A program made the position numbers and the translations under genes. The notes beneath the pieces are model-generated. The model did no database searches. It had not been told where the DNA came from and was given only the letters and a program-made list of their open reading frames with translations. Positions 31,501 to 43,700 of a stretch of 64,000 bases of DNA are shown here, piece after piece. The stretch comes from Acanthopleura granulata (Eukaryota; Mollusca; Polyplacophora; Chitonida; Chitonidae). Location of the stretch: the NCBI GenBank assembly GCA_016165875.1, contig JABBOT010000080.1, positions 4,923,881-4,987,880 on the forward strand. Reading direction: 5' to 3'. Positions within the stretch are counted from its first letter, which is position 1. Every line of letters starts with the position of its first letter.

Positions 31501-33313
31501 TTCTATAGGATCAGCCTTCCGAGTACTGACCTTGAGTGAATCTATGAACAACAATCATCAATAAAAGGATTTCTGTACAAACCATGCCAGTGGTGTCAGT
31601 CATGTAAAGCTAGACCAGAAAACCGCCTCTTGGTTATCTCCCTTGTATTCACGGTGCCCAGTGCTGTGAGGAGTATGCATGGCAATTAGACTTGGAATTT
31701 GTCCATGCATGTCTGGATTTACCAGTTATGACACATGGGGCCATCTGCTTGGTAATGGCAGCTAAGAGCTCCGTGAGTATGGACAAACACCTTTTCACGG
31801 CCCAAGACTCGATGTATTGTAGTCCGAGATAGTTCTGACGTTGGGATTTGCGTTAGAAATGACGCTGTCACTCAAATGCCCACGTCAGCGAAGCCTAGAG
31901 TGAGAGAGGTGGTGACTAACAGTTGGCACCTGAAAAGAGCACTCCACATACCTCCAGCTGTCCTCCTCATAACCTTTCCCCTTCCCAATCACCAAGCTAA
32001 ATTTTGTAAGGGTAATCCAGTCAAGTTTCGTTTCTTGCCAAAAAGCCTCCAGGTTATAGTGCTGCCCTTCATTTTGAGATTTCCACCATTTACCGCAGCG
32101 CTTAACTGGGTCATACACGTAAACATATGAATCGTCACCAAGAGTCGAACTCCTGAACTACACAATTCACAGCTGATTTTCTTTCAGATAGTGAAAGACA
32201 ATACTATAATTTCAAGAGCTAAAAAGACTTCAAAAGTGCATTGCATAAAAAAAGAAAAAGACTGAAAACATGTCAGTACTATAGAGCCTACATGCTTTCT
32301 CCTTATAAATGATACTCGATTGGATTACGCTTACAAAATTATGTGTGGCGTTGGAAAGGTGAGATGTTACGATGAGGGCTTAACCAGCTAGAGGTACCCT
32401 AAATGACTAAAATTTTGTCCATGGAAAAGATGCTTTTTTTTCCAGTTTGTGAGTTTTATTGATTGTAGAAAGGTATTTTGAAGTTTGTTTTGAAGATAGG
32501 GTGATTTATTTCTGAAAACATTTAAGTTTCAACTCCAAAATCAACATTCTATGGCATTTGTATGCCTCTAAAAATGTGCAGAATGTGAAAAAATTTGGTA
32601 AAACAGGGAATGTCTTGGTGAACATAGTTTATCTCAGTTTTACCCTATTCTTGCATGTCTTAGTTCATTTTGCACAGATTATCGCAGCACGGAGTTTCTC
32701 CATGTTAAGCTTTTTTTTCATACCACTATTTTAACCCTGCATAGCTCCTCGGCTATGATCTATGCCTAATGCCATATATCATAACAGAGACCCTTGGCTA
32801 ACCTGTACTCTGTACAATATAATAAATCTAACCATATTGACAAGTCAGAACTATAAAAACTGTCACAGGTAGGCTTATGCAAGTCAACAGGGCTGTGATC
32901 GTATACATAAGCATAGCCCTACAGAGCGAACGGCCTCCCTGTACTCTGGATTATGAGTGAATAATTCTATGTTGGCAAGACAGAACTATAAAAACTGTCA
33001 CAATGTACTGGACTACTTTCTATCCGCATTGACGAGACATTTCTGTTGTCTGCAGGCCATTTCTGAACAATTTACGATATTCGTGTCCTCAGGAGGTACA
33101 TGTGTGATGATAATCGGCGTGTTATTGTGTTTCAGAAATCGAAAGTAGAACAACATCAGGTTACATTTATGACGCGCGACTTCTAGGGTACACAAAAAGT
33201 ACTCCTCAGTAAACACGTACCCCTATTAGATATATCTTATCTTGTGAAAAGTTAGGAACGACTGAGATCGTTTCCTTTTCGGCTAAAAACTCCACTTCTG
33301 CCGGGTCCATCAT
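25477..33313 (-). CDS. GINS2: DNA replication complex GINS protein PSF2, five exons, complete
   Basis: Minus-strand exons: 33313-33221, 30463-30349, 29271-29172, 27189-27063, 25599-25477. All junctions are canonical and phases close, giving exactly 185 residues, the length of human GINS2. Matches include [10 protein letters not shown] at the N-terminus, [67 protein letters not shown] and [22 protein letters not shown]2 is one of four GINS subunits (SLD5, PSF1-3) that bind MCM2-7 and CDC45 as the CMG helicase in the nucleus; its N-terminal B domain precedes the helical A domain. The start has two tandem ATGs (33313 and 33310); either could be used. The gene shares its promoter with TMEM143. 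Confidence 0.96.
26183..26305 (-). mobile_element. SINE 3' half
   Basis: Plus-strand reading TTATTTGACTGGCATTTTAC, CCGTACTCAAGAATATTTCA, then GGCCAGCATTATGGTGGGA. The head is missing. Confidence 0.85.
26780..26997 (-). mobile_element. SINE, lacking its 3' tail
   Basis: GGAATATTTCACTTATACGA, CCCACGACCATCCACAGGTT, TTCCACGTACGGCCAGAGAG and the reversed tRNA-like head to CTAACCAACTTCAGC. Confidence 0.85.
27063..27189 (-). CDS. GINS2: GINS2 exon 4
   Basis: Acceptor TTATTTCTAG/T, donor GCTAAG/GTAAGA; phase 2 in, 0 out. Encodes [20 protein letters not shown] and [14 protein letters not shown], nearly invariant in animal PSF2. Confidence 0.96.
27190..29171 (-). other. GINS2: GINS2 intron 3
   Basis: No conserved ORF. 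From about 28550 to 29110 two diverged ~410-bp copies lie in tandem: TGTGGACTAATGGGAGATAA and TGTGGACTAAAGGGAGATAG start comparable blocks, each with AATATTTC.CA and GTGTGTCC.TTT further on. A related GGTGGAATAAAAAAC string occurs near 40985. Confidence 0.65.
29172..29271 (-). CDS. GINS2: GINS2 exon 3
   Basis: Acceptor TGATTTCAG/AG, donor GAAATG/GTTAGT; phase 1 in, 2 out. Encodes [19 protein letters not shown] and [10 protein letters not shown]. The donor GTTAGT is non-optimal but fixed by phase and homology. Confidence 0.94.
29272..30348 (-). other. GINS2: GINS2 intron 2
   Basis: AT-rich; a 161-residue plus-strand ORF here overlaps exon 3 in antisense and has no protein-like features. Confidence 0.75.
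30349..30463 (-). CDS. GINS2: GINS2 exon 2
   Basis: Acceptor TTTGTGCAG/GGA, donor GTTG/GTTAGA; phase 0 in, 1 out. Encodes [19 protein letters not shown] and [11 protein letters not shown], the core of the B domain. Confidence 0.96.
30521..31141. mobile_element. Long fold-back element, family B, copy 1
   Basis: Two diverged inverted arms of ~235 bp (30521-30755 and 30908-31141). Outer ends read CCAGTTGCTATTTCAATCC on the left and, reversed, CCAGAGTTTGCTATTTCAAC from the right. Inner blocks share CTCAGCTCAGC.(G/A)CAC.CACAACATC. The loop has no ORF. A related copy lies at 45838-46290. Confidence 0.75.
32391..32585 (+). repeat. Dispersed repeat family E, copy
   Basis: TACCCTAAATGACTAAAATT, GTCCATGGAAAAGATGC, TTGATTGTAGAAAG, GAAGTTTGTTTTGAAGATAG and CTTTGTATGCCTCTAAAAA-type blocks in family order. 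Confidence 0.6.
33221..33313 (-). CDS. GINS2: GINS2 exon 1 with start codon
   Basis: Tandem ATGs at 33313-33311 and 33310-33308; donor ATAGGG/GTACGT; phase 0 out. Encodes [10 protein letters not shown] and DKIYLIG, the canonical PSF2 N-terminus. Confidence 0.96.
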
Positions 33314-33421
33314 TGCTTTGTCCCTTGCAATGTTTTGGAAATTAACGCGGGAAATCTTGCCCCACACAACTTCCTGTGCCGAAAGCTGCGCATTCGATGA
33401 TTTTCTGACAGTTTCGCCAAA
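33314..33421. promoter_or_regulatory. Bidirectional promoter of GINS2 and TMEM143
   Basis: 108 bp between the two start codons, without TATA. GCGGGAAA at 33347-33354 is an exact E2F/DP site (TTTCCCGC on the other strand). ACTTCCTG at ~33369-33376 is an ETS/GABP core. The TMEM143 start lies in CAAAATGGCCGCC, whose reverse carries GGCCATTTTG, a YY1-like core. E2F fits an S-phase replication gene; ETS and YY1 are typical of TATA-less promoters of mitochondrial genes. Motifs are seen; function is inferred. Confidence 0.75.
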
Positions 33422-33496
33422 ATGGCCGCCTTCTTCATCTTGAGGAGAGAGGCCGGTAGCTTCATACAGGCTTTTCGCGGTCTGTTGGCGTGTCAG
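33422..33496 (+). CDS. TMEM143: TMEM143 exon 1, presequence
   Basis: ATG in a strong context (CAAAATGGCC); donor GTCAG/GTAATG; phase 0 out. It joins in frame to the 37939 exon. Placement rests on phase, the shared promoter and presequence character, since this part is not conserved. Confidence 0.8.
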
Positions 33497-36400
33497 GTAA
33501 TGTTTTACGATGTCTTGTATGGAAATAGCTATTCCATGCGCCCTGGTTCATTTTGCAACAGGCGGCTGTCCTTTGCACGGATGGAAGTCACATTGTTTGC
33601 ATCAGGCATGTCAAGCCATGAATGCTGCTCCACTCATCGCATACATCCGAGTTGACAGACATCATGTCATTGTTGCTGATTTGCTTGCATTGCTGATGGA
33701 AAGGACTGACAATGCTGACATTTGTAGAATGCTGATGTTGGTGGTCAGATAGACTGCTGACTGCTGATAGCTGATAGTGATGTAATATTACCTTTTCAAC
33801 ATTTCAACAAGTCCATTTACAGGACAGTCGGATCCTAACATTATAAACTGAATCGGAATTGCATAAGTCTCTCGAGATCACGCTGGTTTTGGACAAGACA
33901 ACAACAGCATTGTTAACCTCCATGAAATGAGGGTAGTTCACAAGCGTCCCCACTCTGTGTCGTCTACAACCAGCGTGACCTCGAGAGACTTCTGCCATGC
34001 CAATTCGGCTTATATTCTCCGCCCATGATGGCCGCACGGTGGGCGTATGATGCACAGACCATACCCTGATAGTGGGCCAATGATGAACAAATCTGCTGTC
34101 ACTATTGGTGTATCATCACACCATTACATGCAAATGATGGTTGAATCATGGCGCCACGATCGGTGTGTGATTTTACGAAATTACCCCATCATTTGAATAT
34201 TCTAGGTTTAGTGTAGAGTTAAACATTTATATTAATGTCCTGTAAAACAGCATCTTATGACTGTGTGAAATCCTTTCTAATTCCGATAACTCGGCACTGC
34301 ATTAGTCCCTAAGCCTTCTATGGACAAAATTCATTATCAGCTTATGTAAATCTGTTATGGAAGACCTCAAACTGGGGCAGTTTTATGTGTGGGAAGTCTG
34401 TCAGGTCATATCAGCTGATCTCAAATTGGCACTGTTTTGCATGTAGAAGGTCCATAAGGTCACATCGTTATGTTTATCACATCTGCTGTATGTAGTCAGT
34501 GTAAAATTAAACTTGACATGTCGAAAATAGGACACAGTAACCTTTCAGTTCTCACCTCGTAGAGGTACAAGTTGAAAATGGTGAATATCATACTTGAACT
34601 TTCCATTCTCCGGAATGGAGTAAATAATAATGTCCAGAAAACACATTAAATGGAAAATGAGGCCGAGGGCTAGATACTGTAGCCGCATATCTTCCATAGA
34701 GGCTTATCATGAGCTGATAATGACCAAGTCGTCAGCTGAGTTCAGTTTGTGTTTACATGACTGGAGACAGCACGTCTGAATCATCGATGTGGCGAAAATC
34801 GGTGCGTTCTAATGACAATAATCTCTGATCAAGATACGCCGACCGTCCAGCCATCATCCGCGGATGATCTCTGGAGGATCACATCACATCTGCAGAGGGA
34901 GGGGAACACGATCAGCGTATAGTCAGCTGAGGGTCAAAGTATCATGGATCGACCCTCCGCGGATACTCGGGCCATGATATGCATAGGATGTAAGGTCAGG
35001 ATCCATTGTACCGTAGACTAACTCAGGGTGTTATTTTAAAGTTCTGACATTCTTCGCAACCCTGAGTCCATCATCTGTACTTGACAAAATCGCTGCAGAT
35101 TTCCGAACTCAAAAGTCGATGGACACAAGTGGTGCTAAAACTCACCTTCAGAGGTCATTCCCTCCCATCTTGTGGGTTGAATCGTGTAGGCTAACTTCTA
35201 GAATCACTCTTCACAACGGCTGACTGGAAATATCACAGTTTTCTCATCAAAAAAGCAGAAACCTGCAAGACCCTGAACCACTTTCCAAAATAACCTGATG
35301 TACATCATTTCAAAACCTTGGAACCAGTCAAGCAATTAGCCAGTTCTTCTTTGGTGTAAGAGGAGTATTCTGAATTGTGTTAAATATTCAACTATAAGTT
35401 ATACCCACCCTTATATTCGGGCTTCACCAGAATATTTCACCCCCCTCCCCCCCTTCCAAAAAAAGGACTCCAAAAAAAAAAACAACATATAAATAGCATT
35501 CATTTGTAGTAAGTTTACAACTCCAGTCCTCGCAGTCTGCAGATTTCGGCTTTTTCAGGGCCTGTAGATCTGCTTTATACATCCACCCCAAGTGTGATGT
35601 CACTTAGCATGGCCGTTACAGATACACTGGCAGGGCATCAAGCGAAATTCTGCCAGTTAATATGTCAAGAAAACTGTGACATTTGCCAACCAGCTGTTTC
35701 CAACAGTGAGTGTAGAAGTTAGCCTTCAAGATTCAACCCAATGAATGACCTTTCAAGGTGAGTTGGAGCGCCACTTGTGTCCATCGACTCTGAGTTTGGA
35801 AATCTATGGCGATTTTGTGGAGTACGGGTGATGGACTGAGTCCACTTAGGCTTGAACGAGGAATGGTGGAAGGATTTGCAGACTAAACATCTTGCTTACT
35901 CTGCTCTGCCAGTTCAGCGGCATCATTGCTGAGCTGACAGACCCGAGTTATCAGAGTTATCCAGGTCATATTTCCATCTGAAACATTTACATTCATTTGA
36001 TATCTAAAATGTCACTTATTCAGACACAAATATAAATAAATAAATAAAGTAAATAAATAACTCATTAGAACATCTGTCTGTTCCTTGATGTGATAGTGTA
36101 CCCATGTTATACCCTATATAATGCATTTATATAATGCCTTTTTGCTTCAAATTCCTTTAAAGTTGGAGTAAAAATGTGTTATTTGTGTATGTTAGGCAAA
36201 CAGATGAGATGTGATTCATGTTGGGGCTGACCTAGAAAAAAACAACAAATTGTAACTTAGCCATGGGCTTGAAAGTGGCATACTGTTGTATGACATGTGG
36301 TTCTTATTTGGTATGCGTGTGGTGCACTTTATACAAACAGCATGTCAGACAGTGCAGGACACCTACTCATAGGTTAAAGGTGGACATGACAGCCAGATGC

Positions 36401-37744
36401 TTAGCTTCTGAAGCCTTGACCACAACCCTGCAAAGTGTACCGTCACTGAGATTATGGCTGTTCCTCAAACTGAAAAAAAAAAAAAGTTTTGTGCAGTTAA
36501 CACAGACAGGATCATAAAATGCAGTCGGTGATTTAAATTACTCAGCATTTAAATATATTTATTATTTTTGGCAATTTGAATTTTTACAGAAATACATGTA
36601 TTGTATTTCTGGAAAATTTATGGTGACCATCAGTGTATGAATTAAAAATCTGTGATTCTGAAATGATTTTACATTTGTACCTAGAACAGTAAATACTATA
36701 TGACCTTTTTGCATACTGGTGTATGTAGATGTTGAATATTTTATACCTTCACCATTTCATAATTTAAAAAAAAAAAAAAGCAAGCAAAAATGAAACAATA
36801 CATACCCTAATTCTTCAATCTTTTCAACCACCTCTGCAACCAATATTTTGAAAAATTCCGACAAAAATTTGGAGTGTAGAGAAATAATTTGAACAGTTTC
36901 AGGAAGGTTGCATCTGTAATGACAGAAACAGATCACTTCTGTTGGCATTTTCATAATCATTGTATCCATAAATTCCACTGAAAAAAATTGCTGGTTGAAA
37001 AGGTTGGAGCTTTACAGTACACACAATTCAAATAATGAAATTACCCTAAATGACCTAAAATTTGGTCCATGACAAAGTTGCTTATTATTCCTGATTCTGA
37101 GAGTTCTGTTGATTTTAGACAGTTGCTTTGAGGTTTGTTTGGAAGGTTGGGTAAGGTTGGATTATACCCCTTAGGAAATGTGTAAGTTTCATCACCACAA
37201 GTAATATTTTAAGACATTTACTTGCTTTTAAAGATGCACTCTTTTAGATGAAATTTTAGGTCATTTACAGGAAGTTGTATTTATTTTTTTATTTGAATGG
37301 TGTTCCACGCCATACTCAAGAATATTTCACCTGTACGACAACGGCCAGCATTATGGTGGGAGGAGACCAGGCAGTGCCTGGACGAAACCCACGATCATCC
37401 GCGGGTCACTGGCTGACCTTCCCTCACACGGCCGGAGAGGAAGCCATCATACAGCAAGTTGTAAATGCTTTTCCCAATCTCTGGCTCCATGCTGTGTATG
37501 CACTGGTTAACATGGCAGGCGTACATGTATGTGTAATCAGAAAACATTTGCAAAGTCGAGAAACAAATGGGAAATTATGGAGATGTATGCATGTAAAAGA
37601 ATCATATTGTTTCTTTGATTCTTTTGAGGAGAGGCGGGAGGGAATAAGTCTAATTGAAGACATATAGCATCAGGAAATGTATTATCAGTGCTACTAATAT
37701 TACATTGTATGGTGCTACATGTATCTGCACACACACACCCACTC

Positions 37745-37788
<44 letters not shown>

Positions 37789-40700
37789 AGACAGACCCAC
37801 TCACACGCACACACACACACACACACAGAGGCACACACACACACACACACAGACACAGACACACACACACACACATATATAATTAGCCCAGACTTATTGT
37901 GTCCTAATTCAAATCTATCAATTTTATTGTGTGTTCAGTCCGGTCAACACTCCACATCTACCAAAGTAATATTGAGCAGCCATGGAGTCAGAATTCACGT
38001 GCGTCAGTGTCGTAGGAGCCTGGCACCGCTGCGGAGAGGTGTGGCCACCAAGGCAAGGGCCGGGCAGGGAGAAGAGGGAGGCGGACCACCAGATACCAGG
38101 CAGACAATACAGCCTGCCTTAGATCTCCCTTCGGAAGTCGATCTGTATAGGTAAGTACAATGCACGTTTGTATATAATAAACTGCCTCTTCAGCACTAAG
38201 TCTAATGCCATCCTTCAAAAATTCATTGTTGGGTGTACCCTGACTCATGTGGTCAGAAAAAGATATTATTGGTTGGTTCGATATTTTTTTTTGTTTTGAT
38301 TTTTTTTTTTTAAAAGGTAGAGATTTTAAAATAATTAATGTAACAAACCCGAGCCTCTGATGAGACAGTAGCTGGTTCAGAGTCGATTACAAAATTATGT
38401 ATGTATGATGGACAGTGGACAATCCAAACTGAAAATCAGTGCCACGAAATATGTGTCTTGAATCACTTGTACCAAGTTTTGTTGAAACTGGATAAAAACT
38501 GTAATAGTTACTGGTAGCATTATGAAAGAAAAGTTAGCATGTGCTGGATGAACAGACAGACAGACCACCGATCATCGGAATGGAAAAATTAAACTGCAAT
38601 TTATGTATCTTGATGTAGTCTACACTTGTACCAAGCTTCATTGAAATCAGTCAAACACTGTAGGAAGAGTAGCGTTTTGAAAAGTACATGTATGTTAACA
38701 TAAACTGGATAAACAGATGAACAACTGATCATTGAAATGGAAAATCAGTACTATGAGTTATGTACTTTGATGTAGTCTACACTTCAACAAAGTTTGGTTG
38801 ATATCGAACAGAAACTGTAGAAGAGGTAGTGATTTGAAAGATACATGTATGTTAACATATACTGAATAATCAGACAGACAGACAGACAGCCTATCATCGA
38901 AATGGAAAATCAATGCTATGAATTGCCTTTCTTGATGTAGTCTACACTTCAACAAAGTTGGGTTCATATTGAACAGAAACTGTAGAAGGAATAGTGATTT
39001 GAAAGATACATGTATGTTAACATATACTGAATAATCAGACAGACAGACAACCTATCATCGAAATGGAAAATCGATACTATGTGTTATGTATCTTGATGTA
39101 GTCTACAATTGAGATAAGTTTCGTTGAAATTGGACAAAAACTGTAGGTGAATAGCATTTTGAAAATGTTAACATATTCTGGACAAACACACAGACAGACG
39201 GACATCCAATCATGTACGAATTATGTGTCTTATAGTAGTCTACACTTGACCCAGGTTTCATTGAAATCAGACAAGAACTGTAGGAGGAGAAGTGTTCTGA
39301 TGGAAAATTTAACAGACGCCGGACAGACGGATGAGAGATGGACGGATGCTGTGTAGTCAAGCTAAAAATGATTTCTTATCAAAATCCCACTAGAATCTTT
39401 CGATCAGAGCCCATTTTGGAGGCCTGTCGGGCTACAACTGGTGATCGTAATTTTTATTGATGTATTTTAATGTGTATTTTTAGCACCAGATACAAACATC
39501 AGTGCATAAGATCACATGTCTGGAACTGATCTGCATAGTTTCTTTAGTGAACAAATCACAACTTCTATAATAATTTTTACTTCATGACTGTTCTGTATAA
39601 GAAGTGTTTTTACCTCCCAAAATATGAAAAGAAAGTCTATTATTCTTTATGTAAATGCATGCCATTGAAGAACTACTAAAATGTGGGATTGCTGATCCTG
39701 TTAATTTAAGGTTAAAGGATGTCCTATTTGACCAGGATGTGTGGTGGACAGATAAAAATGACAAAATGTACGTGTAGTCAACAGTTCATATGTGTGGGAT
39801 ATTGTTAGCAATGCCCCTATATTGCTCTTTTGTTCTGAACGTGTTATGGCCCTTCTATTTCAGAGAGAAGTATATCCCTATTACACGGAGATCCCTTATC
39901 AGAGAATTGGTTGAAGAAAAAAATTTCCTTGTAGAAAGTGAGCAGAAAAAGTTTGAAGACTTCGCCCTGGCATTGGATAGTGCCATAGTGAACAAATACC
40001 ATGGCATCTTACAAGAGCTGAAGGTAAATGTGTACAGTTATATAAAAAGCCTCATGTTTCACTGAGGCAGCATGGCAATTACATGTATGTGCATGGTGGA
40101 AGGGAAACTCATATGCCGAGAAGTTTCTGGTGTGAAAACAAAGTTAATCTTGAAGTAAAGCACCTAGCAAAAAGAATTCTGTGTATGTGTAGACATTTAT
40201 ATTTTTCAGCACCAAAATTTATTTCTTTATTTCTTTATTTGATTGGTGTTTACGCTGTACTCAAGAATATTAAACTTATACGATGGTGGCTAGCATTTTG
40301 GTGGGAGGAAACCTGGCACAGCTTGTTTGAAACCCAGGACTATCCCCAGGTTGCTGCTGGACTGTCACAGGTGAAGATTGGTGTGCATACTGACAGTTTA
40401 GTACTCACCCTTTGCAATAGAACAGTGGTCAATTCGGCTCAGACCCAAGACAACTTGCCTTCCCACAGGATGGTGCGCATATCTGTGCATCGTGTCTGGG
40501 AATGGAAGTTAGTAACATGGCCCTGGGCAGTGGTTTATGCCAAGCTGTCCTGTTTCCTTCATCCATAAAACTGCCTTAAACAGTCTTGCCTTGTGTTTGG
40601 TTTCAGTTTCTCTTTGACCCCATTAACCCTGACAAAGACACGATCCAGACAAGGAAGTGGACACGCCGTGAACGGCTGGACAACGAATTCTGGCTCATTC

Positions 40701-43700
40701 AAAGGCTGGAGGACATCATGGAGAAAGCGAACTTCCACGAGCTGCCTAAAGCTGTCACCAGCCAGGCTTTAGCTGAGCATGAAGCCAGAGAAGGTGTGAG
40801 GGTAAGTTTCTGTGATGTAGCCAACTGGATTTGTGTGCCCTGTGGCAAAGAAAGAGAAACTCTTGTCATGTGTGTTTGAAAGAGCTGTATCACTAACAGG
40901 TACTGTTATGAGCATTGCTTTCAGAAAAGGTTTCAAAAAGCGTCACATAAGTTACCAGCCTGCATGACACACCCAGGTTGTAGGTGGAATAAAAAACCGG
41001 CTCCTCTTCAAATGTAGTAACTCTTGGCAGCCTCACACAGTTTATCAAATTTTCTGCACATTTGATTGAATCTTTGTGACACGTTTAACTGTACTTTGAT
41101 TCTGAAATAGTCCCATGCAAAAAAAAACTGTTGAAAATATTTAAAAAAACACATAATTAATGAGAGCTGAGCTGAATCCGACGTAGCAAATTTATACACT
41201 TCTTTTTATCCCTTGGTTTTGGTAAATTCATGCACTTCTTTTTATCCTTGGGTTTTGGCAAATTCATGCACTTCTGTTTTTTTTCCCCTGTATGAACATG
41301 TGTTCAGATGCCTAAATGTTCTTAAATCTTTGTAGATGTAGGTTGAAAATCTATCAGGGATCCTTGCTAACAAACATTTTTTTAGGTAATTAAACATAAT
41401 CAAAAGGCTGCAGGCCATGCTCAGTGTTCTTTGTAAGGGGACATAACAGTTCAGTTTTGACTAACGTTCATACTCAGTTTTGTGGAAATGAACAGTATTT
41501 TGTAAGTGAAGGACTCTAAATAACATTGGATTTCTTGTCATTATTGCACCCTGTTTAAACAGTTAATATACTTTTTGATGAATATTTAGCACCATGTGTT
41601 CAATTTGCAGGTTAGCGTTGACATGGACAAGTATGACATTCTACGATTCTGGGCTTTAGGGAAGGAAACGCCCACAGCATCAACTCCTTTACTGCAGCGA
41701 ATCAAGAACCGTATAACGGGTCAGAAACCACCTGAACCATTAACATACTACAAACGAGTGGTGGTGGCTGTTCGTTTAAAAAAGGACCAAAAACTTATTC
41801 TCAAGTCTTTCAAGGAAGTCCCTGTCAATGCTTTAGAAATGTTACTTCCAGATGGAAAAGTGACGATGAGCAAGCTTGACAAAGGAGTTCTGACCACCTC
41901 AGCAGCTATCGCTTTCGCGGGAATCTTGGCCAAGATCGTCACCGTTCTTGCTGACCTGAACGTGGACTGGACCTTGGTGTTCACTGGCGTCACAGGGTTC
42001 GTCGGCATTCGCGCATGGACGGCCTACAAGAATCGACGCAATGCCTACATGGTGGATCTGTCGAGGATGTTGTATTTCAAGAACATCGCCAACAACCGGG
42101 GTCTGCTGACGTTGTTGGTGGATCGAGCAGAGGATGAAAGTTTCAAAGAAGCGTTGTTGGTGTATACATTTCTTCTCATCCAGAGGCCTCCTTCAGTTAG
42201 GATTAAAGGTAACCTTGACCTTCATTTGACCTTGATTTCAACACAGTGAAAAGAGACCTTTGTTACCTCAAGCAACTGAGGCCTAGGCTTGTCTGAAATA
42301 TTGCAAGAAAACAATGATTGTTCTAGTCTGGATCCAATTAAAGCACTTGTGAATCACCTATAGTTACATGGATAAATGTAAACAGTTGTTAAAAAATTTT
42401 TTATCTCAGCTTAACCCCATGCAGTAGTTCCTTGGATCAAAATTACATACTTTGAAGTACAACAGTTGCAAACTCCTTTCTGAACTGGAGATAACTATTT
42501 ATTTGACTCTAGCTTCCATACCGGACTAAATTTTTTTATTCAGTTATTTCATGGCAGGAGGGAATGGAAAGTTCAGTCTAGATATATATATGTGCAGATA
42601 CAGTTGGGCCTCTGCTAAGTAATTGTTTGTTTCTCGTAGCCTTCTCACAAGTATTTCAGGCAAAATAATAAATGGCCCTACTGAGACCAAGGCTCAAAAT
42701 ACTTTGTGTGCATGCGTTATATCAAACCTTGTCAGAGAAAGACATGTGTTACTACATGTAGTTTATAGCCAAATGTGAAAAAAAAAATACACACCCACAA
42801 ACTTGCATTGGAATACTGTGTCACATAGGAAAGGGCACTGTTACATAGTCCTACATGAATTCCACCTCGCTCGGATATTTGGGTGTCGCGATAACAGTGG
42901 AGTCATACAACCTGCCATTTAATTTCCTGGGAGTAGTGCCAGGGTTTTGATGCCTCACAACTCAGCCAATTATCTTATGTCTCCTACTAAAGCACAGACA
43001 CCTGCAAACATGCGTGCTTCAATTTCGGCGGTCTCACCTTCCTTATTTATGAGCTCTCGGGCCTATAAGCTCATTGCTAAATGTTAAAACAAAAACGACG
43101 CAGTGTTTATGGTGGCACTTCTGTTTGTAGTGCGTAACCGTAAAACATGGCGTCTTAACTGCAGTTTATTACAACACATATTTATTATATTACATCATTG
43201 AAATCCCAGCGTTTTCTTCGCTAATGAAAGTGGTACTTGACGGCAGGTTAGTGTCACTTTTGTCATTACATTTTGATATTTCACACACATATGCCATGTT
43301 GTCAGAGAAAAGCATTTTGCTTCATAACATTCTAATCTGAGCTCAGAGGAATGACATCATAAAACAAATTTAGTAAACTGTTACATTCTTATGTCATGCA
43401 AGAAGACGTGACGTCATGCAAGACGTCATGTATATGACGTCACGCTGTGGACATGTCTTTGAAGACCTACAGATAAAAACATTGGTTAGACTATGTTTAA
43501 ATGTGCACAATCATGATATTGTTTACATACAAATAATAAATAAAATATACCAAAGTGAAGTTTAAATACCATAAATATTGTTCTCATAAAAAGTTGAAAA
43601 TAATAACCCTACTTAGTGGCTCACGTCATGTGAGTTAACATTCCCACATCTCTGTCGAACAATATTTATGGTGTTCAACCTCGTGCAATATCTGTGTATG

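Larger units (their letters stand above)
30464..33220 (-). other. GINS2: GINS2 intron 1
   Basis: Contains a fold-back element (30521-31141) and a family E repeat. Two direct copies of AACTATAAAAACTGTCACA lie at about 32849 and 32986, beside GGGCTGTGAT...AGCCCT palindromes. No conserved ORF. Confidence 0.75.
33497..37938 (+). other. TMEM143: TMEM143 intron 1
   Basis: 4.4 kb, no conserved ORF. Unusually rich in inverted repeats (33849-34011, 35060-35852), with a palindromic CATCCGCGGATG near 34856, plus a SINE, a family E repeat and a CA microsatellite just before the acceptor. Confidence 0.8.

Noticed and set aside
33804..34055. 83-residue minus-strand ORF upstream of GINS2
   Set aside because: Overlaps the hairpin arms in TMEM143 intron 1; no conserved features.
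37654..37938. N-terminal half of a 166-residue ORF over the CA repeat
   Set aside because: Thr/His dipeptides come from the microsatellite; only the part from 37939, after an acceptor, fits TMEM143.
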